Source: a bacterium (GTDB lineage: Bacteria; Bacillota; Clostridia; Lachnospirales; Lachnospiraceae). Taken from it: DNA of 53,636 nt. Below are positions 7,038-15,211 of the stretch, piece after piece. A program made the position numbers and the translations under genes. The stretch covers positions 1 through 53,636 of the forward strand of contig SFRL01000024.1 in the NCBI GenBank assembly GCA_004562765.1, given 5' to 3'. The notes under the pieces are model-generated. The model was not told the DNA's origin. It did not search any database and was given only the letters and a program-made list of their open reading frames with translations. Position 1 is the stretch's first letter, and each line of letters opens with the position of its first letter.

Positions 7038-9020
7038 ATGGTATATAAATACATGATTGGAAAACCCTTTGAAACGGAGGCGATCGTAAAAGAAGTAAAG
7101 GCAGAGCCGGGAATGCCGGCGTATGGAGAGGTTTCCCTGAAAGAAGGATTTTCGTTTACTTATCAGCTGGCAGAGGATGATATTGTATACGGTCTCGGAG
7201 AAGCAAATCGCGGATTGAATAAGCGGGGCTATTGTTACATCAGTGACTGCACCGATGATCCGAACCATACAGAGGATAAACGCTCTCTCTATGGGGCGCA
7301 TAATTTTGTCGTGATCTCCGGAGAACAGACGATAGGTCTGTTTTTTGATTATCCGTCCAGGCTGATGTTTGATATCGGATACACCAGAGAAGATACAATG
7401 ACCGTGAGCTGTGAGGAAGCAGACCTGTATCTGTATGTCATCGAGGGAGAAAATGCATATGACATTGTGAAACAGTTCCGTGATTTGATCGGGAGAAGCT
7501 ACATCCCTCCCAAGTTTGCCTTTGGATTGGGTCAGAGCCGATGGGGCTACAAGACACGGGAAGACTTTGAGAATGTCGCAAAGGGATACCGGGAGAATCA
7601 GATCCCATTGGACATGATCTACATGGATATCGACTATATGCAGGATTATAAGGATTTCACGGTCAATAAGACAGAGTTTCCCGATTTCCCCGTTTTTGTG
7701 CAGGAGATGAAGGATCAAAATATCCGCATGGTGCCCATCATTGATGCAGGAGTCAAGATCGAAGAGGGCTACAGTGTCTATGAAGAGGGTGTGGCAAACA
7801 ATTATTTCTGCAAACGGGAGGACGGCAGCAACTTTGCTGCGGCGGTATGGCCCGGGTATACGCATTTTCCGGATGTGCTGAATCCGGAAGCACGAAAATG
7901 GTTTGGGGATCATTATCGGTGTCTGATCGATCAGGGCATCGAGGGCTTTTGGAATGACATGAATGAGCCTGCCATTTTCTACTCAAAGGAAGGCATGGGC
8001 GAATTAAAGGAGACGCTTCGTAAGTATGCAGAGTCCGATGAGGAGGAGATTCCGGTATGGTCTCTGGGGGATCAGGTGGAGGCGCTGGCCAATAACAAAG
8101 AGGACTATCAACGTTTTTACCATAATGCAAATGGCGAGAAGATCCGACACGACAAGGTGCATAATCTCTTTGGCTACAATATGACCAGAGCAGCCGGAGA
8201 GGCATTTGAGCGAATCGCTCCGGACAGGCGTTTTCTGATGTTTTCCCGTTCTTCCTATGTGGGGATGCACCGTTACGGCGGTATCTGGACCGGAGACAAT
8301 AAGTCCTGGTGGTCGCATCTGCTCTTGAATCTGAAGATGATGCCGTCCCTGAACATGTGCGGCTTTCTGTACACAGGAGCGGATCTGGGTGGATTCGGCG
8401 CTGATGCCACGAGAGAATTGGTGCTGCGCTGGCTGGCATTGGGTGTCTTTACGCCTTTGATGCGAATCGGCACGAGAGAACAGGAGCCGTATCAGTTTGA
8501 GCGTATTGAGGACTTTAAGGGGATCATTGAGACGCGCTATCGTCTGATCCCGTATCTCTACAGTGAATATATGAAGGCGGCGCTTGGCGATGATCTGTAT
8601 TTCAAGCCGCTGGCATTTGTATATCCGGAGGATAAAATGGCACTTCGCGTGGAAGACCAGATGATGATCGGAAATGAGATCATGATCGCGCCGGTGTATA
8701 CGCAGAATGCGAGAGGTCGTTATGTGTATCTGCCGGAGGAAATGAAATTTGTAAAATTCCAAAAAGAGGGAAAGTATACAGAAGAAATATTGCCACAGGG
8801 ACATCACTATGTGGAAGTGGCTCTGGGCGAAGTTCCGCTGTTTATCCGCGCGGACAAATGTATCCCTGTTGCAAAAGCCGCACAGTGCGTGGCACAGATC
8901 GATATGGAGCATTTGGAACTGTTAGGTTTTGAAGGAGCGGAATACACCTTATATGACGATGATGGTATCCATAAGGATTATGAGAATCCGGAAAATTGTA
9001 AAGTCCTGATATTGAAATGA
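7038..9020 (+). CDS. Glycoside hydrolase family 31 alpha-glucosidase
   Basis: The 660-residue cytoplasmic enzyme (no signal peptide) carries the GH31 catalytic barrel. The nucleophile region reads GFWNDMNEP with Asp307, and the acid/base region reads WTGDNKSWW with Asp420. An upstream barrel strand reads DMIYMDIDYMQDYKDFT. GH31 enzymes of this size remove terminal alpha-glucose (or alpha-xylose) residues with retention of configuration; the exact substrate cannot be told from sequence. The N-terminal beta-sandwich and a short C-terminal beta domain are present. AGGAGG lies 11 nt upstream of ATG 7038. It has its own promoter and a 17-bp terminator, so it is a single-gene unit with no sugar transporter beside it. 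Confidence 0.92.
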   Translation: MVYKYMIGKPFETEAIVKEVKAEPGMPAYGEVSLKEGFSFTYQLAEDDIVYGLGEANRGLNKRGYCYISDCTDDPNHTEDKRSLYGAHNFVVISGEQTIGLFFDYPSRLMFDIGYTREDTMTVSCEEADLYLYVIEGENAYDIVKQFRDLIGRSYIPPKFAFGLGQSRWGYKTREDFENVAKGYRENQIPLDMIYMDIDYMQDYKDFTVNKTEFPDFPVFVQEMKDQNIRMVPIIDAGVKIEEGYSVYEEGVANNYFCKREDGSNFAAAVWPGYTHFPDVLNPEARKWFGDHYRCLIDQGIEGFWNDMNEPAIFYSKEGMGELKETLRKYAESDEEEIPVWSLGDQVEALANNKEDYQRFYHNANGEKIRHDKVHNLFGYNMTRAAGEAFERIAPDRRFLMFSRSSYVGMHRYGGIWTGDNKSWWSHLLLNLKMMPSLNMCGFLYTGADLGGFGADATRELVLRWLALGVFTPLMRIGTREQEPYQFERIEDFKGIIETRYRLIPYLYSEYMKAALGDDLYFKPLAFVYPEDKMALRVEDQMMIGNEIMIAPVYTQNARGRYVYLPEEMKFVKFQKEGKYTEEILPQGHHYVEVALGEVPLFIRADKCIPVAKAAQCVAQIDMEHLELLGFEGAEYTLYDDDGIHKDYENPENCKVLILK

Positions 9021-9030
9021 TCATTGAAAA

Positions 9031-9078
9031 AATGTCCGTTGCATACAATAAACCAAATGTATGCAGCGGGCATTTTTT
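9031..9078 (+). terminator. Terminator of the GH31 gene, abutting the next start codon
   Basis: A 17-bp stem (9031-9047 with 9058-9074, two or three G-U pairs) with a 10-nt loop ends in T6 at 9073-9078. The next base begins the ATG of the deacetylase, so the hairpin occupies the place where its ribosome site should be. Confidence 0.9.
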
Positions 9079-9900
9079 ATGAACTATTTTCAAATAGATG
9101 ATCTGAAGAAAAAAATTGTGTACGGAGTGCTGATCTTTGTGGGTGTGCTATTTGTCGGGATTTTTGCAGCGGTTGTGATGGATTATTTACAGAAGGGGTG
9201 GGAGAACACATCGGGTCAGAGCCGACCAGAGCAGACAGCGCAGACCTCCCTGCAGACGCACTGGGAGCGCGAAGAGAAAATATCCATACAATCGCAGACA
9301 GCTGATGGAAATACGCAGACCATAGAAACACAAAAGGACGAAGAGATCAAAAAGATTGCCCTTACTTTTGATGACGGACCGAATCCGGACTACACCGGAA
9401 TGCTCTTGGACGGGTTGAAGGAGCGCGGTGTCAAGGCAACCTTTTTTGTGCTGGGCTCCGAGGTGGAACTCTATCCGCAGCTTGTCCGCCGTGCCAGTGA
9501 GGAAGGGCATCTGATCGGTGTTCATGCATACAGGCATGTGAACCTGCGCCAACTCAGCGACGCGCAGGCGATTGAACAGGTGGACCGTACAAACGGTGCC
9601 ATTTATCGGGCGACAGGTCAGTATGCCAGCTATATCCGTCCGCCCTACGGCTGCTGGAAGGAGGATCTGGATTATGAGGTGCAGATGGTGGAGGTGCTGT
9701 GGGACATCGACCCGCGGGACTGGGCGACGACGAGCAGTGACCTGATCGTGCAGCGGGTGCTGAACGAGGTGGAGGACAACAGCATCATTCTCCTCCACGA
9801 TGCGTCCGAATCCTCTGTGCAGGCAGCGCTCACGATCATTGACACGTTGCAGAAGCAGGGATATACGTTCGTGACGGTGGAGGAACTGCTGCTGGAGTAA
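9079..9900 (+). CDS. Membrane-anchored polysaccharide deacetylase (NodB domain)
   Basis: The 273-residue protein has one N-terminal membrane helix (about 14-35, KKIVYGVLIFVGVLFVGIF), a Ser/Gln-rich linker and a complete NodB domain. The motifs are TFDDGPNP (metal and catalytic Asp), HAYRH (metal His pair), RPPYG, DIDPRDW and ILLHD. Such enzymes remove N- or O-acetyl groups from peptidoglycan or other cell-surface glycans outside the membrane. An in-frame ATG at 9061 lies inside the terminator stem; I prefer ATG 9079, which keeps the membrane helix. Neither has a clear ribosome site, so the start remains uncertain and the real transcript may begin with read-through. Confidence 0.88.
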   Translation: MNYFQIDDLKKKIVYGVLIFVGVLFVGIFAAVVMDYLQKGWENTSGQSRPEQTAQTSLQTHWEREEKISIQSQTADGNTQTIETQKDEEIKKIALTFDDGPNPDYTGMLLDGLKERGVKATFFVLGSEVELYPQLVRRASEEGHLIGVHAYRHVNLRQLSDAQAIEQVDRTNGAIYRATGQYASYIRPPYGCWKEDLDYEVQMVEVLWDIDPRDWATTSSDLIVQRVLNEVEDNSIILLHDASESSVQAALTIIDTLQKQGYTFVTVEELLLE

Positions 9901-10143
9901 GTGCAGGTCAAATGTACGCTCTGATCCTCATAATGAATCTGCACAAGGAATCAACTTGCAAAACCGTCTTTCTCATCAAGGTTCACAAAATCTTTGTTTT
10001 TTCCAAAAAATACCCGAAAACACTTGAAATATAGGGGAATATCATGTATCTTTGAAAAGGTGGCCGGAAAGATCGGTTTTGCATTTTTGCGATTCGCAAA
10101 CTGCAAAAAGCATATTTTTATGAACCGGCTGCAAAAAGGGATA
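9901..10143. other. Intergenic stretch without a gene
   Basis: No credible gene is seen here. A hairpin pairs TTTTGCA/TGCAAAA and TTTGCG/CGCAAA (10077-10108), followed a few bases later by T5. A weak promoter-like pair, TTGAAA (10024-10029), N17 and TATCTT (10047-10052), could serve rarA. Confidence 0.4.
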
Positions 10144-10170
10144 GTAACTGTGAAAGCACGCAACGGTTAC
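10144..10170. repeat. Short inverted repeat upstream of rarA
   Basis: GTAACTG (10144-10150), 13 nt, CGGTTAC (10164-10170). It has the same arm sequence, arm length and loop length as the element at 13972-13998 and ends just before the GGGGGAT ribosome site of rarA. Confidence 0.55.
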
Positions 10171-10183
10171 GGGGGATAGATAA

Positions 10184-11530
10184 GTGGATTTATTTGACTA
10201 CATGCGCGAAAAAAATATGGAGCAGGAATCGCCGCTTGCTTCCCGCATGCGCCCCACGACTTTGGAGGAAGTGGTCGGACAGGAGCATATCATCGGGAAG
10301 GACAAGCTTCTTTATCGTGCGATCCGTGCGGACAAGCTCAGCTCCATCATTTTCTACGGGCCTCCGGGTACCGGAAAGACAACGCTGGCAAAGGTGATCG
10401 CCAACACGACGAGTGCTGCTTTCACACAGCTCAATGCCACCTCCGCCGGAAAGAAAGATATGGAGGAGGTTGTGGAACAGGCGAAAAACAACCGGGGCAT
10501 GTATGGTAAAAAGACCATTCTGTTTATCGATGAGATCCATCGTTTTAACAAGGGTCAGCAGGATTATCTGCTTCCCTTTGTGGAGGACGGTACGATCATT
10601 CTTGTCGGTGCGACGACGGAAAATCCGTACTTTGAGGTGAATGGGGCGCTTCTTTCACGTTCCATCATCTTCGAACTGAAGCCTTTGTCTAAGGAAAATA
10701 TCCGTACCCTTTTGAGACGTGCGGTTACAGACAGGGAAAAAGGCATGGGAAGTTACGGTGCATTACTTGATGAGGATGCGGAAGAGTTTCTTGCGGATGT
10801 GGCAAATGGCGATGCCAGAGCGGCACTGACAGCCATCGAGCTGGGTGTACTGACGACGGAACCGGATGCAGCAGACGGAAAGATCCACATTACGTTGGCG
10901 GTGGCACAGGAGTGTATCCAGAAGCGTGTATTAAAATATGATAAAAACGGAGATAATCACTATGATACGATCTCCGCGTTTATAAAGAGCATGCGCGGCT
11001 CAGACCCCGATGCGGCGGTCTACTATCTGGCGCGGATGCTTTACGCCGGTGAGGATGTGAAATTTATCGCGCGGCGTATGATGATCTGCGCGTCGGAGGA
11101 CGTTGGAAATGCAGACCCGCAGGCATTGCAGGTCGCTACGGCGGCTGCGCTGGCTGTGGAGCGCGTCGGAATGCCGGAGGCACAGATCATTTTATCCCAG
11201 GCAGTCAGCTACATTGCCAGTGCGCCGAAGAGCAATGCGGCGTGTGAGGCGATCAGCAAAGCGATGGATGTGGTGGCGCATACGAAGACACCGCCGGTGC
11301 CGGTACATTTGCAGGACGCGCATTACAAATCCTCCGGCAAGCTCGGACACGGTGTCGGTTATAAATACGCGCATGCGTATCCACACCATTACGCAGCGCA
11401 GCAGTATCTGCCTGACGGACTGGAAAATGAGGTGTTTTACGAGCCGTCTGACAATGGATATGAGCAGACGATTCGCAGTTATTTAGATGATGTGAAACAA
11501 TGGAAACGCGAGCAGGAGGAACAAGGATGA
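10184..11530 (+). CDS. rarA: Replication-associated recombination protein A (RarA/MgsA AAA+ ATPase)
   Basis: The 448-residue protein is the usual length for RarA, the AAA+ ATPase related to clamp loaders that acts at stalled replication forks. Walker A GPPGTGKT is at 59-66 and Walker B (FIDEIHRF) has Asp116-Glu117. The sensor segment GATTENPYFEVNGALLSRS and the C-terminal tetramerisation region (SDPDAAVYYLARML ... HYKSSGKLGHGVGYKYAH) are characteristic. It starts with GTG at 10184, 7 nt after GGGGGA. The stop overlaps the ATG of the following aminotransferase by 4 nt, so the two are translated together, although no functional link is obvious. Confidence 0.95.
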   Translation: MDLFDYMREKNMEQESPLASRMRPTTLEEVVGQEHIIGKDKLLYRAIRADKLSSIIFYGPPGTGKTTLAKVIANTTSAAFTQLNATSAGKKDMEEVVEQAKNNRGMYGKKTILFIDEIHRFNKGQQDYLLPFVEDGTIILVGATTENPYFEVNGALLSRSIIFELKPLSKENIRTLLRRAVTDREKGMGSYGALLDEDAEEFLADVANGDARAALTAIELGVLTTEPDAADGKIHITLAVAQECIQKRVLKYDKNGDNHYDTISAFIKSMRGSDPDAAVYYLARMLYAGEDVKFIARRMMICASEDVGNADPQALQVATAAALAVERVGMPEAQIILSQAVSYIASAPKSNAACEAISKAMDVVAHTKTPPVPVHLQDAHYKSSGKLGHGVGYKYAHAYPHHYAAQQYLPDGLENEVFYEPSDNGYEQTIRSYLDDVKQWKREQEEQG

Positions 11531-12822
11531 AAGCTTACGAACAGATGACAAAGGAAGAATTGCTGCAGGAGCAGGAAAAACTGCAGAAGGAATATAAGGG
11601 CTTTGAGGAAGCCGGACTGAAGCTCAACATGGCACGCGGCAAGCCGGAGAGCGCACAGCTTGATCTCTCCATGCCCATGATGGATCTCGTGGACAGCAAG
11701 AGCAGCTGTCTTGCCGAGGATGGAACGGACTGCCGCAATTACGGCGAGATGGATGGTCTGCCGGAGGCGAAAAAACTCATGGCAGAGATCATGGAGTGTG
11801 AGCCGGAGCAGGTGATCGTGTTCGGAAATGCCAGCCTGAATGTGATGTTTGATTCCATTGCCCGCGCGATGATCCACGGAGTGTGCGGTGGCAAGCCCTG
11901 GGGACAGCAGGGTAAGATCAAATTCCTCTGTCCGGTGCCCGGTTATGACAGACATTTTGCCGTGACGGAGTGTCTTGGCATTGATATGATCAATGTTCCT
12001 TTAAATGAGGATGGACCTGATATGGATATGGTGGAAAAGCTGGCTGCTTCCGATCCGCTCATCAAAGGTATCTGGTGTGTGCCGAAATATGCGAATCCCA
12101 CCGGTATCTCCTATTCGGATGAAGTCGTTCGCCGCTTTGCGAAGATGAAGACAGCGGCTGATGACTTCCGCATTTTCTGGGACAATGCCTATTGTGTCCA
12201 TCATCTGTATGAGGAGCCTGAAAAACAGGATAAGATCCTGAATATTCTGGACGAGTGCGCAAAGGCGGGAAATCCTGACCGCGTGCTGGAGTTTGCTTCC
12301 ACCTCAAAGATCACCTTTGCGGGTGCCGGTATTTCGGCGATGGCAGCATCTGAAAACAATCTTGCGGATGTGAGAAAGATCATGACGATCCAGACGATCG
12401 GCCATGACAAGATCAATCAGCTCCGTCATGTGAAATTTTTAAAGGACCGTGCAGGTGTGGATGCCCATATGATGAAGCATGCGGCGATCATGCGCCCGAA
12501 GTTTGAAAAGGTGGAGCAGATGCTGGCAGAGGAGATCACCCCTCTTGGTATCGGAAGCTGGATCAGTCCGCGCGGCGGTTATTTTATCTGTTTCCGTGCA
12601 ATGCAGGGCTGTGCAAAACGCATCGTTGCACTGGCAAAGAGTGCCGGCGTGGTGCTGACCGGAGCAGGTGCACCGTTTCCCTACGGCAAGGATCCGGAGG
12701 ATTCCGTGATCCGTCTGGCGCCTTCCTACCCGAATATGGAGGAGCTGGTTATGGCGGCAAAGGTATTTATCTGCTGTGTCAAGCTCGCCAGCGTGGAAAA
12801 ACTGCTTGCGGCAAAAAACTAG
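11527..12822 (+). CDS. PLP-dependent aminotransferase, type Ic aspartate aminotransferase-like
   Basis: The 431-residue protein matches the Aminotran_MocR-like type Ic aspartate aminotransferase group by its opening (KLNMARGKPESAQLDLS), YGEMDGLPEAKKLMAE and VFGNASLNVMFDS segments. The PLP lysine is Lys261 in STSKITFAGAG, and the phosphate-contacting region is present. Such enzymes are reported to use aspartate, alanine or related amino donors; the substrate here is inferred from family only. AGGAGG at 11514-11519 is 7 nt before ATG 11527, inside the end of rarA; an in-frame ATG at 11500 is rejected. A terminator-like hairpin follows. Confidence 0.87.
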   Translation: MKAYEQMTKEELLQEQEKLQKEYKGFEEAGLKLNMARGKPESAQLDLSMPMMDLVDSKSSCLAEDGTDCRNYGEMDGLPEAKKLMAEIMECEPEQVIVFGNASLNVMFDSIARAMIHGVCGGKPWGQQGKIKFLCPVPGYDRHFAVTECLGIDMINVPLNEDGPDMDMVEKLAASDPLIKGIWCVPKYANPTGISYSDEVVRRFAKMKTAADDFRIFWDNAYCVHHLYEEPEKQDKILNILDECAKAGNPDRVLEFASTSKITFAGAGISAMAASENNLADVRKIMTIQTIGHDKINQLRHVKFLKDRAGVDAHMMKHAAIMRPKFEKVEQMLAEEITPLGIGSWISPRGGYFICFRAMQGCAKRIVALAKSAGVVLTGAGAPFPYGKDPEDSVIRLAPSYPNMEELVMAAKVFICCVKLASVEKLLAAKN

Positions 12823-12874
12823 TTTAATTTGTTAAAAAAGTATAAACGAAATATAAAAATTATGAATTTTTTGT

Positions 12875-12930
12875 GCACCATGTAGAAAAATGTACTCTGT
12901 TGGAGTATAATTGTTCTGCATGGTGCTTTT
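12875..12930 (+). terminator. Terminator of the rarA-aminotransferase unit
   Basis: A 13-bp outer stem (12875-12887 with 12914-12926, one G-U pair) encloses an inner TACTC/GAGTA stem and is followed by TTTTATGTGTTTT. A TATAAT at 12906-12911 lies in the hairpin and could be the -10 of the next gene, though its -35 (TAGAAA) is poor. Confidence 0.7.
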
Positions 12931-12981
12931 ATGTGTTTTACGGTATTCTGGGAATACCGGGTAGTAAAGGAAGTGAAAACG

Positions 12982-13941
12982 ATGATCTATAAAAATATTG
13001 ATGGGATTGTGCAGCCGGTATCACGCATTGTATTCGGGACAGCGACGCCTGCCATGATGGAAGGTCAGGATGCGACAGAATTACTGGATGCGGTAGCTGC
13101 CGGCGGTGTCAATTGCTTTGATACAGCGCGCGCTTATGGGATGGCGGAAAAATCGCTTGGAGACTGGATGCAGAAGCGTGGCAATCGTGAAAAGATCGTG
13201 CTGGTGGACAAGGGTGCGCATCCGCTGCCGGACACGACAGTGCCGCGTGTGACACCGGCAGCGATTGAGGCGGACATTGCACGATCGCTGGCGCTGCTTC
13301 AGACGGATCATGTAGATATATATCTGTTGCACCGGGATGACCCGACGCAGCCGGTTGGACCGATCATGGAGGTGTTAAACGATCTGCGGGAGCGTGGGAA
13401 ACTAAATCTTTTTGGTGTGTCAAACTGGACGACTGCGCGCATAGAGGCGGCAAATGAATATGCTTACCAGAACGATCTGGAGCCGTTTACCGTGTCCAGC
13501 CCAAACTACGGGCTTGCCGAGCAGGTGCTTGATCCGTGGGGCGGCGGCTGTGTATCGATCTCAGGCCCGCATGAGGCGGAAAACCGGCGATGGTATCAGG
13601 ACAGCGGTATGGAAATTTTTGCATATGCAACGTTGGCGCACGGACTGTTTTCGGGGAAGATACGTTCTGATCAACTTAATCATGTGGCGGATTATCTCGA
13701 TAAATTCGCAATCCGCGGCTATTGCTGCCGAGATAATTATGAGCGTCTGCGGCGCACGGAGCAGATTGCCGAAAAGCACGGCTGCAGTGTTGCGCAGGCA
13801 GCGCTGGCATGGGTGCTGGCACAGCCGCTGGGTGTATTTGCGGAGGTGAGTGCCTCCACACCGGAGCGCTTTGCGTCAAACCTCGGGGCGCTGGAAATTC
13901 AGTTGACCGAGGCAGAGTTGCGATTTATGGATCTGCGGTGA
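12982..13941 (+). CDS. Aldo/keto reductase
   Basis: The 319-residue protein is a normal-length member of the NAD(P)H-dependent aldo/keto reductase barrel family. The catalytic elements are visible: Asp and Tyr in FDTARAYGMAEKSLG, Lys in LVDKGAHP and His in YLLHRDDP, followed by GVSNWTTARIEAA and the C-terminal cofactor segment. Substrate cannot be predicted. AAGGAAG at 12967-12973 is 8 nt before ATG 12982; an in-frame ATG at 12931 overlaps the upstream terminator and is rejected. The gene is followed after 70 nt by mtnA with no terminator between, so they may be co-expressed, possibly for reduction of a sugar or aldehyde derived from nucleoside salvage (inference). Confidence 0.88.
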   Translation: MIYKNIDGIVQPVSRIVFGTATPAMMEGQDATELLDAVAAGGVNCFDTARAYGMAEKSLGDWMQKRGNREKIVLVDKGAHPLPDTTVPRVTPAAIEADIARSLALLQTDHVDIYLLHRDDPTQPVGPIMEVLNDLRERGKLNLFGVSNWTTARIEAANEYAYQNDLEPFTVSSPNYGLAEQVLDPWGGGCVSISGPHEAENRRWYQDSGMEIFAYATLAHGLFSGKIRSDQLNHVADYLDKFAIRGYCCRDNYERLRRTEQIAEKHGCSVAQAALAWVLAQPLGVFAEVSASTPERFASNLGALEIQLTEAELRFMDLR

Positions 13942-13971
13942 CAGGAAAAAGGAAAATTTTGAAAGGATACA

Positions 13972-13998
13972 GTAACTGCGAAGGTATGGAGCAGTTAC
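13972..13998. repeat. Short inverted repeat upstream of mtnA
   Basis: GTAACTG (13972-13978), 13 nt, CAGTTAC (13992-13998): perfect 7-bp arms. It ends two bases before the GAGGG ribosome site of mtnA and has the same geometry as the repeat at 10144-10170. Confidence 0.6.
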
Positions 13999-14011
13999 AG
14001 AGGGTTACATC

Positions 14012-15088
14012 ATGGGAAAAACGATCTTAGACTATGACACAGTCGCACTTGACGACGCGGACAGCGCACTTGTCATCATCGACCAGACGAAGCTGCCGGA
14101 GCGCATTGAACTGCTCCGGCTGCATACTGCAGAAGAGATCTGGAATGCCATCTATCTGCTGCAGGTGCGTGGCGCACCGGCCATCGGCGTGGCAGCAGGC
14201 TACGGCATTTATCTGTTGGCAAAGAGTATCGATACGGATGATTTTGATGAATTTTATAAGCAATTCTGCACATACAAAGTATATCTGGATTCTTCGCGCC
14301 CGACAGCGGTCAATCTGTCCTGGGCATTAAACCGGATGGAACAGGTTGCACTGCACGCCGGAAGAGAGGAATGTCGCACGGTTGCTGAGGTGAAGGAGGT
14401 TCTAAAACAGGAATCCATCGCGATCCAGCAGGAGGATATCGCCATCTGCAAGGCCATCGGAGAGCACGGTCTTTCCTTAGTGAAGCCCGGCGACGGGATC
14501 CTCACTCACTGCAATGCCGGAAAACTGGCTGCCAGCCGTTACGGAACCGCTACAGCGCCGATCTATCTCGGACAGGAGCGCGGCTATGGGTTTCATGTAT
14601 TTGCGGATGAGACGAGACCGCTTCTCCAGGGTGCCAGATTGACTGCCTTTGAACTGCAGTCTGCAGGGGTTGACGTGACGCTGATCTGTGATAATATGTC
14701 GGGCATGGTCATGAAACAGGGGAAGATCAACGCAGTGTTTGTGGGTTGTGATCGTGTGGCAGCAAACGGCGATACTGCCAACAAGATCGGCACTTCCGTG
14801 GTGGCGACGGTGGCAAAGCGTTACGGTGTTTCCTTTTATGTGTGCGCGCCTACTTCTACCATTGATTGGAACACGCCAACCGGTGCGGACATCGTCATTG
14901 AGGAGCGCAAGCCCGAGGAAGTGACGGAAATGTGGTATGAGTCGCGGATGGCTCCGGAGGGTGTCAAGGTGTTCAATCCGGCGTTCGATGTGACCGATGC
15001 GGATCTGATCACAGGCATTGTGACGGAATACGGAGTGGCGAGATACCCCTACACGGATTCTCTGAAGGCGATCCGTGAGAAGATGTAA
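14012..15088 (+). CDS. mtnA: S-methyl-5-thioribose-1-phosphate isomerase (MtnA family)
   Basis: The 358-residue protein has MtnA family length and motifs: RGAPAIGVAAGYG, HCNAG with catalytic Cys167, and CDRVAANGDTANKIGT with catalytic Asp247. MtnA converts methylthioribose-1-phosphate to methylthioribulose-1-phosphate in methionine salvage; in some gut bacteria the same enzyme handles 5-deoxyribose-1-phosphate. None of the other classical salvage genes (mtnB, C, D, K) is in the window. The HCNAG segment continues with KLAASRYGTATAP rather than the more common ALATAGYGTALG, so a variant substrate is possible. Start ATG 14012 follows GAGGG by 7 nt. Confidence 0.85.
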   Translation: MGKTILDYDTVALDDADSALVIIDQTKLPERIELLRLHTAEEIWNAIYLLQVRGAPAIGVAAGYGIYLLAKSIDTDDFDEFYKQFCTYKVYLDSSRPTAVNLSWALNRMEQVALHAGREECRTVAEVKEVLKQESIAIQQEDIAICKAIGEHGLSLVKPGDGILTHCNAGKLAASRYGTATAPIYLGQERGYGFHVFADETRPLLQGARLTAFELQSAGVDVTLICDNMSGMVMKQGKINAVFVGCDRVAANGDTANKIGTSVVATVAKRYGVSFYVCAPTSTIDWNTPTGADIVIEERKPEEVTEMWYESRMAPEGVKVFNPAFDVTDADLITGIVTEYGVARYPYTDSLKAIREKM

Positions 15089-15131
15089 TGTATTTTTACA
15101 GCTGCGGACGGGGCAGAATCGTCGTTGCTGC

Positions 15132-15160
15132 TTGCAGAAATGAATAAACATTGCTAGAAT
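15132..15160 (+). promoter_or_regulatory. Promoter of the Mrp-type ATPase gene
   Basis: TTGCAG (15132-15137), a 17-nt spacer and TAGAAT (15155-15160) lie 51 nt before the ATG. The word AATAAACATTG occurs twice around the -10, at about 15143 and 15175, with no assigned role. Confidence 0.55.
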
Positions 15161-15211
15161 GGGGTAGCGGGAAGAATAAACATTGAAAAGTGATAAAAGG
15201 AGAATAGAACA

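Noticed and set aside
6798..7913. 371-codon minus-strand frame over the clpB end and GH31 gene
   Set aside because: It crosses a strong terminator and two well-supported genes on the other strand and shows no recognisable domain.
9994..10179. 61-codon plus-strand frame before rarA
   Set aside because: It has no ribosome site, runs through two hairpins, and its product shows no conserved features.
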